A DNA stretch of 64,000 nt from Ursus arctos (Eukaryota > Chordata > Mammalia > Carnivora > Ursidae). This document shows positions 50,741-62,970 of this stretch, piece after piece. The number at the start of each line of letters is the position of its first letter. The stretch's first letter is position 1. The notes below the pieces were generated by a model. That model saw nothing but the letters and a program-made list of their open reading frames with translations. It was not told the origin of the DNA and did not search any database. The stretch lies in NCBI RefSeq assembly GCF_023065955.2, contig NW_026623067.1, forward strand, positions 58,350,444-58,414,443. The letters run 5' to 3'. A program made the position numbers and the translations under genes.

Positions 50741-50948
50741 TTCTAGCCTTGATGCCCTGGATGCTGACAGTGAAGGGGAAGGGCATTCTGAACAGTCACA
50801 CATTTGCTACACGCCAGTGTCTCAGAGTTCCTCAAGAACTGGGATTCCTAGTGGGGATGAATTGGACTCTTTTGAGACCACCACTGAACCAGATTTCAAT
50901 ATCTCCAGGACAGAGTCACTTTCTTTATCAAGTAACCTGCAGTTGAAG
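50741..50948 (+). CDS. ARHGEF28: ARHGEF28 internal coding exon (208 nt)
   Basis: Acceptor gtgctttag, donor AAG|gtattc, a donor weaker than consensus. One base completes a split Ser codon, then the exon encodes SSLDALDADSEGEGHSEQSH, ICYTPVSQSSSRTGIPSGDE, LDSFETTTEPDFNISRTES and LSLSSNLQLK, leaving in phase 0. The match to human (DADSEGEGHSEPSHICYTP, GIPSGDELDSFET) is very close. The piece is acidic and serine-rich, part of the linker before the C1 finger. The frame stays open for 35 codons beyond the donor into the intron. Confidence 0.95.
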
Positions 50949-53560
50949 GTATTCTTATTAGTATTAATTTGGTTTATTGTAAGCTTGGAAGCTATGTTAT
51001 CTAAAGCAGTCCACCTCAATCCATTCACATGTGCAAACTTTTTTTTTTTTTTTTGAGACTCATGGGCTGTCTGATTGAGTCTGTCTTTTTAATCTCTCCC
51101 CCTCTGTTTAATTTGTATCGTCCTTAACATGGCTGGTTTATGTTTCATTAATTCACTATCAGTACATATAATCTTTCACATACTTGGAAAATTTTACTGT
51201 TTTATATAACGATTTCTGCCAGCATCCCTTCAGCAAAGGGACAGTACTTGTTTGCTCACATACCTTTTTGCTTGGCTCAGGTGATGAGGTAAATAGTATC
51301 ACAGGCAAAGGTGATATTTGTTGAGCATTTCTGGCTGCACAAACTAATGTGGGACATGATAAACTTTGTCAGTTTTTCCATAGGAGAGGACTTTTCTCTC
51401 ATATGCATTTTCAGATGGAGTTTTGTTGTGGTTGTTTTTTTGGTTTTTTGTTCTTCTTCTTTTTTTTTTTTTAATGAACTCTTCCAACCTTGCAGACAAA
51501 GCCTTTTTGTGTTTGCACATGTGTTTTCTTCCTTTTCGATTTCTATAGTCCACTTGTTTTCTTTTTAAGTTGAGTTTCCTACTGTAAAACAATGTGTGCT
51601 GTGCCAAACTTCTCTTCCTGTGAACATCTGATGGTTATTTTTGTAGTGTTCTCTGCAGTATACAAAACATGAGTTACGTATGTATGAAACATATAATTTT
51701 CTTTTAGCTAGCTGGGACATAAGTAGTACTCTTAATTTTTGAATAAATGAGGTCTTGGAGAGATGAGATGTCTTGTCCAGGTTGTCTCTGCTTGGTGGTA
51801 GATTCAGTACTTGATCCAGGCCTTCTGACTGCAGATCCTGAATCCTTCCCCTCAGCTCTGAGGCCTGGAGAGCTGTCATGGTCTTTTGAACCTGAATGTC
51901 GTGTGATATTTCTAGATGATAAGAAATGGGTACAGTTGTTAATGTGGCTACTTCTTTGCATTTTGAATGGAATTGTGAAAAAGTTCTCATTACTTGGAAG
52001 GAAAAGTAATTCAGTCTTTGTGAATCATTTCATGCTGTTCACTTTCAGGAAGATTCCATCCTGTAAAATGTATCTTGCCTTGCCTCTGTAATTGCCCTGT
52101 GTAACTTTTTTGCCAAAGAGTTCTGGCTAATTTTCAAAGTTCCATGGTTATGAAAAATAATTACTATACATTGACTTAAATGCAGAGGGTGACATTTCGC
52201 TCTGGCCCTCTGTGACTTGTCACCGTTAAGGGTATAGGACAGCTCCAGCTCTCTGATGTCTAGAACCAGGGGACCCTCCCTAATAAGACATTCGGGAGCC
52301 AAGGCCCTAGGCCCTTTGCAACAAGGGCAAGCTTCTATTTCAGCTTTCCTCCAGGTCTCTTAACTAAACCAGTGGACTTAGGGAAACGAAATGTTTTCAC
52401 TTAGGGAGACTAGAAGCTACCAATGCTTATGAAGGACGGTTGCTGATGGCTTAATTTTAGTAACAAATTTTGCATTACTTTATTTTATCTCCAAGTGATA
52501 TCTTAAAAACAGATGAGTGGGATCCATCTTAAGGACACTAGGTCCCTATTGGATGCGAGTCAGGTACCATAAATGGCTTTATTGGTGCTCTATTGCATAG
52601 TCATTTAAATTTTTCAGAATATGTAAGATAACCATGTTTTAATTATCTTGCCATCTTGCTTTGTCACATATGTTGCAAATATAATAATAGAAATAATATA
52701 TATTTGTGAAAACAGTAGCAAAAATTGGTCACTTAAAATCAAAGATACATAAATCAGTGAAATTCAGGGGCGCCTGGGTGGCACAGCGGTTGAGCATCTG
52801 CCTTCGGCTCAGGGCGTGATCCCGGCCTTATGGGACCGAGCCCCACATCAGGCTCCTCCGCTATGAGCCTGCTTCTTCCTCTCCCACTCCCCCTGCTTGT
52901 GTTCCCTCTCTCGCTGGCTGTCTCTCTCTGTCGAATAAATAAATAAAATCTTTAAAATAAAAATAATAAATCGGTGAAATTCAGATACCATCTCAGGAAG
53001 TGCTAGATGGAAAGCTTTTTGAAAGATGAGCACAGACTGGGAGCAATTGTAGATTGACCTGATGCATTCTTCCTGAGAGGCTACAGCTGACATTATAAAT
53101 GTAAATAGCTATCCAGAAGTTAAAGAACTCTTGTAAGTGCCTATTCCTCTACCTTTTAATAATTATGAAATAAAAAGATATAAATTAATACAGAATTGAA
53201 TACTACAGTGTAAAATAACAAAAAAACTGACAACTCAGGTGAAAAAAAGTGACTTATCGAATATGCAGAGAAAAAAATCATTTGACTTAATTTTTCACTT
53301 TCAACCAACTTGATTAGAATGTCATAATTGCATTTTAAAGTATATTTGGGGCGGGAAGCTCAAGTTTACTAATGCATTGAAAAGGCAGTAAAATTTTAAA
53401 AGTTGTGATAGGAGAAGAAAAACAAAAAATGAGTTTACATCAGAAATATTCACATCGACTCTCTTTACAGAGATGCTGATTCAGTAACATTCGTGGTGAA
53501 CATATACCTTCAAGTCCTCTGTAGAATTTTTTTAAAAAGCTTTGGTATGATTTCTTTTAG
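50949..53560. other. ARHGEF28 intron (2.6 kb)
   Basis: Weak donor gtattc. The intron contains poly-T runs at 51039-51054 and 51460-51472, a MIR-like relic near 51.73-51.86 kb and a young SINE at 52768-52967. Confidence 0.75.
52768..52967 (+). repeat. Young Can-SINE
   Basis: Same subfamily as 50401-50607 (ggcacagcggttgag, gcgtgatcccggcc). Flanks aaatcagtgaaattcag (52751-52767) and aaatcggtgaaattcag (52968-52984) differ by one base. Confidence 0.95.
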
Positions 53561-53672
53561 GAATCCTTGCTTTCTGGAGTCCGCTCACGTTCTTACTCCT
53601 GCTCATCACCCAAAATTTCTGTAGGAAAAACTCGGTTGGTGCGTGATTTTACAGTGTGCAATACTAGTGAAG
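53561..53672 (+). CDS. ARHGEF28: ARHGEF28 internal coding exon (112 nt)
   Basis: Acceptor tttcttttag, donor G|gtaagc. It encodes ESLLSGVRSRSYSCSSPKIS and VGKTRLVRDFTVCNTSE and leaves in phase 1. Human has ESLLSGVRSRSYSCSSPKIS and LGKTRLVRELTVCSSSE. The RSRSYSCSSP segment is a basic, serine-rich stretch of the kind recognised by basophilic kinases and 14-3-3 proteins; this reading is inferred from pattern only. AKAP13 has an analogous but different segment. Confidence 0.95.
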
Positions 53673-54778
53673 GTAAGCATTCTTTACCATTCGGCCTTGA
53701 GAGCGTTCTATTCCGGAGCAGATTTTCAGTTAGCAAAGTATATAAAATATACAAAAGCAGCAGGCAAGAATTTTCAATTCCATTTTCATAAATGATTTTT
53801 CTATGCTTAGCAAAATGCTTTTCTCATTGGATATTAGTCAAGTTATAGATTTCATTTTGATGAAAATACAAATATATACACACCTCTCTGTTGCTTTATT
53901 CTTTGAGCGAAATGTTTTCCTTAAGGACAATGTGAACGAGAATTTATTCTAGGTTATTATGAGAGCTTTAGAGGATTTTAAGGAAATCAAAAAATTACTT
54001 TGCCCTTTGTATAAGTTGCTAAAAGGCAAAGTATAGCAAAATAGATTTGTTCCCTTTCTGTGTTTAGCAAGGGACTTGAGAGAGTTGGCAGTAAAAGGAA
54101 AGAGTTGAAACATCAGTAAATGTACCTCAGCATTCTTTGGGGCAATGTGAACAACCAGAACTAAAACTTTGATACAATAGAAGTTTAACTGATACACCTT
54201 TAGAAAGGGGTGCACATCATAAGCATGCAGCTTGACAAATTTTGAGAACTGAATTCACATTAATAAACAGAATAATTATGGACAACTCGGAGCTGCCCTT
54301 GTAGCTCCTTTCAGCTACAACTCCCATTTTTTACTTTATTTCGAAACAAAGGTATTTCTATACATAATATGTTTTGTAGTAATTATATTTAGAGGCACAT
54401 TTGGTAGTATTCATGTCCATATGTAATACGAAGCATCATAATAGAATGTTAGTATATTAATGCTTTATTTGTCTATTATCCTTAAGAGTCTTAAAAGACT
54501 CAGAAAGCAAGATGTGCCTAAGTATTCGTAGTTTCCCATTGTAGAATATTTAAAATAGAATTTATTTCACAAGTTTCTTTCTCTTCTTTTTTACTATTCT
54601 TTATTACATTGTTGTTGACATTTTTATGCCATGTGAAACAATATTGAAAACATAATCTTTATGGTTGAAACTACTATCCTAAAACAATGACTAACATATG
54701 TAAGATGTTCAATAATTATTTGTTGAATGAATGTACTAGACAAGGTACATAGAGCACAAAACAAGTGCTAGGTGTTTT

Positions 54779-54838
<60 letters not shown>

Positions 54839-57231
54839 TTTTTCCTTTTTCTTTCTGGGAATCCTTACTGGAAGAGGAGAAAGCAAGACTGATAATAAAC
54901 ATCAGTTTTAATTTTTGGAATGTGGAGATGGAGAAAAGGACTAAGAGAAAGAAAAGATAGAGCCACCTTGAGAGCACAGGAAAAAGATGGATTGATCTTG
55001 CCCTCTCCTTTTATATATATGAGAGAGATCTATCTATCTAGATATAGATCTCGATCTCGATCTCCAGGTCTCCTTAACTTTGGTTTAGGTTGGGATTCCT
55101 TTTAATGGCACTTTGACATCTTTTCACTGATGGTCCTAGATGGGAAGCTAACTGTATACCTTAACTATTTAGAAAATGCTTCTAAGTCTTTGTAGTGTGC
55201 AAAATGGCAGCCTTGCCATTATATCTGTAGTGTGACTGGTTTTTAAAGTCAGTTCAGAAGTTTGAAGTTGTTGACCAGATGACTGAGAGGAAAATGATTG
55301 TTTATAAGGGAAATGAGCCCTGAATTATGAATTCTTTAATGAACAAGGAAGGGTATCTGCCTTACGTACAATCCTTAAATCTTTGCATTTGAGTTAGAAT
55401 AAAAAACTGACATCAATTCTTTTGGCTTTTCTGTTAATAAAATCTTACCTTTAGATAATATATTTAAATATAGGGCTTTCATGAAGTTTGGTCTCTAGAA
55501 GGTAAGAATCACAAATAGGCAATGTAGGTTGAAGCTACATAGTAAATGTACAACGATTCCAATGGGTGAACCATAGGTATATGAAGAATAAATTAGCTCT
55601 TAAAGAAGAGGGAATAGTTTTAACTGTGTGTGTGCATGTGTGTGTGTGTGTATGTGTGAGTGTGATCAAAGCACAAGAGTGAAAGCTTGACTAGTTCAAA
55701 GATGTGATGTTTCATTGTTTAGTTCGTTTAGATTAATCAAAGGTAAATTGACATTTATATTACCTTAAGTTCTTTCTTGATGAGTTTGGAATAGTCCTAA
55801 AATTTTCTCTCTTTGAACAGAATCCAAGTCTCCTTTCACCCCATTTGGAAGCTCCTGTATATGAGCTGTCATATAGTTGTACAAAATAGGGTAGTGTTTA
55901 GCCCTTTTTATTCTGATTTGTGATGTTTTCTCATCCTTGTCACTTCCAAGAGGTTACTTATTATCATTTCTCATGGTTTTTTTTTGGGGGGGGGGCAAGA
56001 GTACAATGATGTGGCAACATTATTTAATGCTTGTATATACAAAACAAAATCGTATCCTGTAATTCCCTCTGGTACATTGTGTGTTTAGATAGACAGGAAT
56101 ATTCTCAAAATTATAACCTCACGAAGAAGGACAAAAGTGTTCTACTTTTAAGAATTTGAGGAGTGGAGTGAGTATACTTCTGAAAATCACTGTGCACTGT
56201 TAGATGGAATCCTATTAGACTTTGTCCAGTTGCCTGAGGCCGGTTCCATTCGTTTATTAGCTTGATTACTTTGGACATGTGGCTTAATCTCTAGGCACCT
56301 CAGCGTGTTTACAACAAGCATATGATTTTTGCTCAAGAATTAATTTGAGGAATATTTAATAGTGGAAATAAAATCCTTCAAATTCTTCAAAGCAGATTTT
56401 TTGTTACATACCAGGTAGTGTTAGATTGAACATTGATCTTTACACATTCAGGGGATATGTGTTAATTCGTTTTCTTCCTTATTTATCTGCGGCACTTTCC
56501 TTTACAAACTGGTTTTGCCTCTTCACTCTTCTGGACTGTAGTGGTAAAGGAGTTGTCTCTGCTCTGTAGATGATGAGCCCCACAGTGTCCTCTCCCTCCT
56601 TCAGTCTCTCTCACTGTCTAAATCAGTGTCTTTGCTCCATCCCTTAGTGAACGCTCCAGTTCTGAGAACGAGATGGTGCTTAGCTTCTTGCCTGAGACTG
56701 TTCCTTTTATCTCCCATTTCCCTTGCCCCCAGGTCCAGGGGGAAAAGTGATTCTCCCTTTCCTACCACAAAGCACATCTCTGAACTGGCTGCTGCTAGGA
56801 TTTTATGAAGGCATTGGAGCTATATTAAAATGTTCTCCTCCCTATGCTGACCTTCAAGACTTTTCTTTTGAGCTTCCCTAAAAGGCAGCTAACATATGTA
56901 TTGATTCTGTATGTTAGGGAATTAGTATTGCAAGTAAGGGGTGAAGCTCTGATGAGAAATACCCAGAAAGAACGAATTTTCTGCAATGCTGAAAATCTTT
57001 GCTGCCTCCTGATGTTGCCATGTGGGGGCCTCCGCCCTGTTCTCTCCAAACTAGGGGTGGTGATACCCAAAGCAATGCCCTACTTACCTGTAAAATGTCT
57101 GGTGTTCTCATTATTTTCTAACTGGTGGTGTGAATAATGATAAAATATGGTTGAGCGTGTGCGTTTTAGACTAACACGTGACTGCTAGTTTGTCTGCCTC
57201 AGTTTTCATTTTATTGTTCTGTGTCTTGTAG
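53673..57231. other. ARHGEF28 intron (3.6 kb)
   Basis: It contains a (CTTT)n microsatellite at 54778-54840, a short GATCTA/GATCTC repeat near 55025-55063, a GT-rich stretch at 55625-55665 and a poly-G run near 55987. No gene is visible. Confidence 0.75.
54778..54840 (+). repeat. (CTTT)n microsatellite
   Basis: About 15 uninterrupted units. The Lys/Glu-rich or Phe/Leu-rich frames over it are produced by the repeat. Confidence 0.97.
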
Positions 57232-57274
57232 AGCAAAGAGCTTACAGCTTACCGGAGCCACCAAGAGAAAAAAG
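57232..57274 (+). CDS. ARHGEF28: ARHGEF28 very small coding exon (43 nt)
   Basis: Acceptor gtgtcttgtag, donor AG|gtattt (weak: T at +4 and +6, T at +5 instead of G). The exon completes a Glu codon and encodes QRAYSLPEPPREK plus two bases of an Arg codon. Human reads EEQKAYSLSEPPREN, so identity is clear. At 43 nt it is not a multiple of three. Leaving it out would join 53672 to 62506 and run into a TGA after 22 codons, so its inclusion is needed for a functional protein. It sits in introns of 3.6 and 5.2 kb. Confidence 0.9.
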
Positions 57275-58017
57275 GTATTTTCACTGTTCCAAATTTCCTG
57301 AGGGTCTGCTTGCCATCTTTGGAAATGTTTGCACATGAATTTTGAGATCTGTTCAACAGTTTGTGAGAGGTTTCTGTGTAATGCGCCTGCCTAAATGCTT
57401 TGCTCCCTCTGTGATCTGTTTCACAGTCCCCAGGTGTGCAGGCCTCAGGACTGGGGACAGGGTGTTCTCTTTTGGGTTATTTTCAAAGACAAACACTGCC
57501 AATGTACTGGACCAGTGGGAGCAACAGTGTGAGGATCACCTGCTTTGAGAGGTGTTAGGTTCTTGCTAGTCTGTCTGCCATGACGAGAAGACTTGCTTGG
57601 GAACAGGCCCCTGGTTGGTCAGATGTAGAAAGTACCTAACCACCTCTGCTATATCTCTTTATGGAATATTGGTTAGAGGGGTTGATTTCCTTTGAAAGAA
57701 AGAATAAGAGTATTTTAAGCATCAACAGTTTTCTGGTTGATAGGCAGATCTGAAAGCTTTAAACCTAAGTTTCTCTTTTTCCCAGAAGGCAAAACTGTTG
57801 CTGGAGTCAGGCTTAGGAAGCTGACCAGCAAGCAGGCAGGGTTGTTGAGTTCTACTAGTCTTGAGTAAGTGCTCATAAGTCACACTGAAATAGTCCTGGG
57901 GTTATATGCAAAACCAGTGCTGGAAATGGCATAAAGGTTTGGCTTGAAGAGATAATGTGAAAAAGAGGAAAATGGTTTTAAGTTGGGTGAAAATGATGCT
58001 AAAACTTGGAACCTTTT

Positions 58018-58018
58018 A

Positions 58019-58074
<56 letters not shown>
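58018..58074 (+). repeat. (TA)n(CA)n(TA)n microsatellite
   Basis: About 16 CA units between short TA runs. Confidence 0.97.
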
Positions 58075-58111
58075 CAAGATGGAGCTATTTTGTTTTAAAT
58101 CTTAGGAAAAA

Positions 58112-58330
58112 AGGTGTGCCTAGGTGGCTCAGTTGGTTAAGCCTCTGACTTTTGATTTTGGGTCGGATCATGATCTCAGGGTCATGAGATTGAGCCCTGG
58201 GTTGGTTTCCACACTCTGAGGGGAGACTGCTTAAGATTCTCTCCGTCTCCGTCTCCCCCCCTCCGCCCACTGTCTGTCTGTCTCTCTCTCTCTAAAAATA
58301 AATAAATAAATCTTTAAATCTTTAAAAAAA
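58112..58330 (+). repeat. Can-SINE, older subfamily
   Basis: Head ggtgtgcctaggtggctcagttggttaag, 'tgatctcagggtcatgagattgagccc', CT-rich middle and AAATAAATAAATAAATC tail. Confidence 0.9.
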
Positions 58331-59269
58331 TATATCACTAAGAAAAAATCCTCCATTTGTTCATTCCTGGCTTTTTTTTTTTTTTTTTGAAACCAGAACA
58401 GAAATTTTCAAATGATACAAATAGGAAGACTAAGAATTACCTTTATTGATAGGATGATGATGAAGAGGACATGGGCATGATGGGGACGGTGATGAAAGCA
58501 AAAGCAGCAATAACTGACCCATTGGGTATTTTTACATGTGCATTGGGTACAGCTTGCATTTTACGTGTGTACTGTGTACATTGGGTACTCACTTAGGCAG
58601 TTCACTTGATTGTGGGATTTTATCATCTTGGTTATCATTTTGGTTAATAGTGTTCTCCCTGTCATCTTTTTAACTATTGGAGAAGTAATGGACTGATGTA
58701 AAGATTTTTTTTTTAATAAAAATATTTATTCTCCAGTAGGAGAGGGACTTGGGACTGAAAAAGCCAGTGTCATAATTAGTTGAATACTAGTCTATAAAAT
58801 ATTTTAACTTGTATGGTATGTGTAGGGAGTATCCTTTTCTCATTTTGTCACTCCTGTTTTTTGTCTTCTTTAGTCTGTGTTGGTCTACATTCTGAAAGCA
58901 CCTGGTGTATCTAGTAGAGGAGATCTGTTATCTCAGTCTGTGCCCAGTACCTTATTGGATGTTGCAGTAGTATCCCTGGCCATTGCTAATGCTTTGCTTT
59001 GGTCATGTTGTACTTACTTGAGGGATCTGCCTTCTTTGGAATTCTCTTACTTATATTAATCACTTAGTTTCTGGGAAAGAATGCAGACAGGTGAAAGGGG
59101 GCCCACTCCAGACTTTGTAGGATCTTTTCTGCAAGATCAGACACTTCATCTGTATCAACTTTTTTTTTTAAAAAGTACAAAATATAGTAGTATTTAATTC
59201 TCCAAAAATGTTAGTTTATACAGTAGCTGACAAATACAGTTTAATACTTTCAATATAAGTGTATAATTC

Positions 59270-59345
59270 TTTTTTTAAAGTTTTTACTTAAATTCTAGTT
59301 AGTTAACATACATTGTAATATTAGTTTCCAGTTGTACCAACTTCT
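59270..59345 (-). repeat. Short L1 3' fragment
   Basis: 'ttttacttaaattctagttagttaacatacattgtaatattagttt' resembles a carnivore L1 end from memory. Confidence 0.55.
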
Positions 59346-60249
59346 TAATGGTTGTGTGGAATGAGCATTATTTTATTGACACCATCTTTCTTAAATGTAT
59401 TACATTTATTACTTGATATATGTTTTTTAAAAATCTGAGCATCTGAATGTCTAAAAATGTCTCATTGTGCCTATTTTCAGTTTGGATATTGGAAATTCCT
59501 TTTAATACTTAGATGTTCAGTTCTTCAAAAAATAAGTTAGAGATATTATAGTTTTAAGATTAAGATGAGAGAGATCCATATTCTTAAGATACTTCAAATA
59601 TCTTTATTGAAAAGGTAATACCACGAGAACCTCTGAGGAATGGGGTTTGTGAAACTTTATTGCGGGTGATTTGATTGGTCATAAAATCGATATAGAGATT
59701 AGGCATCTTGTTCTGGGATTTGAAGAGTTTAAATTAATTTTTGTCCAGATTCTTATAAATTGAAAAGCTTTTCAAATTCTGTTGTGAAATCGTTGGGGAT
59801 TTTTCCCTTCTTAGTTCTTGCCTAATGTAACTAATTGTTACATAGGTGAATATAACATTGTTAGATTTGAAACATGGAATCAACCAGCCTTCTACATTTG
59901 CCTAGAGGTTGTGCTATGTTATTCATTCTCATAATGTGACAGGGGATCATGTCCATGATATTCACATTTCTACTCTGTGGATGGCTATTCTTAGTTTTTA
60001 AATATTGAACGTGTCAATATATTTTTGTTTACTTGGTCATGTCTTGAGTCTTCTCAACCTTTGAGTTTAAGGAGTAAGTGGTATGATTTTATGTTGTTTT
60101 TTAGTAATATATAGGGTTTATGAAAACTGTGGTCTAGTTAAAGGTTTTAAATCAAAACTGACTCATTATTTTTGATACGGCCTTCTGTAGCATGGGGAAT
60201 GGGGAAAAGAATTGGATAAGCAGAATTTTCTTTTATTTAAGAGAGTAGA

Positions 60250-60462
60250 GGGGCACCTGGGTGGCTAAGTCGGTTAAGCCTCCAATTCTTGATTTCGGCT
60301 CAGATCATGATCCTCAGGGTCATGAGATCAAGACCCGGGTTGGGTTTCCACACTCAGTGGGGAGTCTGCTTGAGATCCTCTCCCTCTGCCCTTCCCCCTA
60401 CTGGCACTCTCTTGCTCACTGATGCTGTCTCTCAAAAAAATCTTTTTTTTTTTTTTTTTAAG
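60250..60462 (+). repeat. Can-SINE
   Basis: Head ggggcacctgggtggctaagtcggttaag, an older middle (gatcatgatcctcagggtcatgag) and a tail turned into T16. Its head is preceded by aagagagtagag, and the related aagagaatggggagtagag follows. Confidence 0.88.
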
Positions 60463-61194
60463 AGAATGGGGAGTAGAGCTTTGTTTCTGCTGGAAAGTAG
60501 GTGGGGAAGGAATTCTTGACCTCACAGTCCACATAGACCTTAGTATTCTTTAATTCTGTGACTGAGGTCTCCTCACCAGATTGTTCTTATCGTAGACATT
60601 GGAAGGCACTTGGTGGGGTCACAGAAGGTGTTCTGGAGATCATTCTTTGCAAGGTCTCAAACGTGTTTTTCCCCTCCATTCCAAAAGTGAGTCTGTTGAA
60701 TAATATGTCATGAGTTTTGCAAATTAGGATGCTTAAGAAACAAGAGGTTTGAAAAATTAAAAATATGTTAACCAGTCAATTATCTAAGGAGGTGGTTGTG
60801 GAAGTAGAAAGGAAATAAGAAGGTACAAGTTCCTTTTGTCACTCTGAGTTGTCATAGAGTACCTTCAGTTGTGTCCACCCTCTTTCCTTTCTGGCTTTTT
60901 GAGCTGTTTTCTCCAAGAAGCAAACCCGCTTTCACTTACTGTGCAGAATTCGAGTTAGCAGGACATACACTGTCCTGCCTGTGCCGTTAGATCTGCATGA
61001 CCAAGAGGCACTTCTGAAGCCATTTATTATCTTTTCTAAGTGCATTCATAGGTCTGAACTCTTGATTATCTAACGTAAATAATTACATTATTAATAATCT
61101 ATAAAGTTTCATGTTATATGTATCAGATAAGTACATATTGTATTTCAGTGTGGGATAGGGCCTTAGAAATAATTGTAAATCTTTTTTTTTTCAG

Positions 61195-61450
61195 TTTGTC
61201 CCAGTTTGAACTTTTATTTTTATTATTAATAATAATTTTTTATTATGTTATGTTAGTCACCATACAGTACATCCTTAGTTTTTGATGTAATGTTTCATGA
61301 TTCATTATTTGCGTATAACACCCAGTGTTCCATGCAATACGTGCCCTCCTTAATACCCATCATCAGCCTATCCCAATCCCCCACCCCCCTCCCCTCTGAA
61401 GCCCTCAGTTTGTTTCCCAGAGTCCATAGTCTCTCATGGTTCATTCCCCC
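61195..61450 (-). repeat. L1 3' end (carnivore type)
   Basis: Reverse complement of the same L1 3' end found at 43090-43310 ('gtgttccatgcaatacgtgccctccttaatacccatcatcagcc'). Confidence 0.85.
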
Positions 61451-62214
61451 AATAATTTTAAATCTAAGTTTGTCATTAATCAGATGAAAAAAACTGAAGT
61501 CCTGGGATTTGTCATGGGACTCATTGTCACAGAATGTGGTCATATTTTTTTGGTGCATATCAGTAATATGATAGCTTTTGAAAAGTATATCCCAGAGATG
61601 AATGTGTTACCCACTAATGCGGATGAATGAGAAGTTTGGGAGGTGGGAGAGACTTTGGTTATAGAATGTTCCATAGAAGTGTTACTGGTTTTATAGGATA
61701 CTTGGTTGATCTTTAATATATTCTCTCTCTCTCTCTTTCTTTTTGTCTCTGCTGTCTGTCTGTAATAATATTAGAAATATAAGGCTATCGGAAAGTTTCA
61801 GAGGAAATAGAACTTTTCACAGATGGGACTTGTTTTTTTCTAAAGAATGATTATATGGCTTAGGGGAAAATAAATGTTCAGTGTGTTCACAGATTGGAAA
61901 CCATTATCTTTCGCTTGCCTTTTATTGTGGGGAAGTATCAACAGCCTTCTGTCTTTTACAACGTAGGGAGTCTCAAATTGCAAATAGCCTGGTTGGGTGG
62001 GAGAGACTGAACCAAGAGGCAGGCAGTCTGTTTCTTAAGCTGTATTATCAAAGGAAATGTGTATCTTCTGAGTATTATCTCTATGTTCCATAAATAAATA
62101 AGCAGTTTCATATTACTGGTTATTTGCTTTCTCTATGCCCTAGGAAATTTCTGTTGGCATAGTAAATAAGGAGATGAGTGTTTGCAGAGTAAAATTTTAA
62201 GTCTAAGGTTTCCT

Positions 62215-62400
62215 TTATTTCTCTGGTTTGTATTATGAAAAATTTGAAGTGTACAGAAAAGTTGAAGGAATTATGTGCTGAATACCCATTTCTACCACTT
62301 AGATTTTGTAATTGATAACATTGTGAGATAGTTGCTTAATCATACATCTATCCATTATCCATCTATAAGATGTATTTTTAGTAGATTGCATTTTTATCTT
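62215..62400. repeat. Probable old L1 relic
   Basis: 'gaagtgtacagaaaagttgaaggaatta ... tgaatacccatttctaccacttagattttg' resembles a common L1M segment. Identification from memory only. Confidence 0.5.
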
Positions 62401-62505
62401 TAGAATAACCGTTAAAACCTGAGAAGAAAGTGTGTGTGTGTGTGTGTTGGTTTTTATTCCCTCTTTAAGTCCTGATAAGCCATGGTAACAGATTCTTTTT
62501 TGTAG

Positions 62506-62629
62506 AATTCAGGAAGAAGAATGGGATAAATACATTATACCTGCCAAGTCTGAGTCTGAAAAATACAAAGTGAGCCGCACTTTCAGCTTCCTCATGAATA
62601 GGATGACAAGCCCTCGGAATAAATCTAAG
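62506..62629 (+). CDS. ARHGEF28: ARHGEF28 internal coding exon (124 nt)
   Basis: Acceptor tttttgtag, donor AAG|gtaatt. One base completes Arg, then IQEEEWDKYIIPAKSESEKY, KVSRTFSFLMNRMTSPRNKS and K follow, phase 2 in and phase 0 out. Human is essentially identical. KVSRTFS-x-(3)-M is also found in the paralogue AKAP13 just before its C1 finger, which supports the domain order. The basic, serine-containing segment is immediately N-terminal to the C1 zinc finger encoded by the next exon, only 341 bases downstream. Confidence 0.96.
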
Positions 62630-62970
62630 GTAATTAAAGTTGTGTGCCCATTGTGTTTAAAATGTAGCTGGTTCCATTTTCAGCAAATGGTATAGTTTTC
62701 ACTTGCTCCTTAAAGTCAGTGATCTTAGGTTTTGTACACACATACCTGAAGACCTCTACATTTCTTACGGAACATTGTCCAAGTTGTTAGAAGTACAAGA
62801 CAATGGTAGGCTGGCCATGCTTCATGTTGGTGTTACTGTACCCCTCCCCTGCAGTCTTAACATTCAGACAGAAAATGTAGAGACTTTTTATGGCTTCTGT
62901 AAGTACATGGGCTCTCAGCATTTGTCTTTTCTCATTTCTCCCCACTTGGCTGTTGCTGTTGTATCTGAAG
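62630..62970. other. ARHGEF28 short intron (341 nt)
   Basis: A short, repeat-free intron from donor gtaatt to acceptor tctgaag. Its acceptor is preceded by a T/C-rich tract (cttttctcatttctccccacttgg). No other feature. Confidence 0.8.

Larger units (their letters stand above)
57275..62505. other. ARHGEF28 intron (5.2 kb)
   Basis: It contains a (CA)n/(TA)n microsatellite, two SINEs (58.1 and 60.3 kb), L1 fragments (59.3 and 61.2-61.45 kb), an old L1-like relic (62.2 kb) and a (GT)n run at 62432-62449 close to the acceptor. No gene is visible. Confidence 0.75.

Noticed and set aside
54768..54977. Lysine/glutamate-rich frame
   Set aside because: Produced entirely by the (CTTT)n microsatellite.
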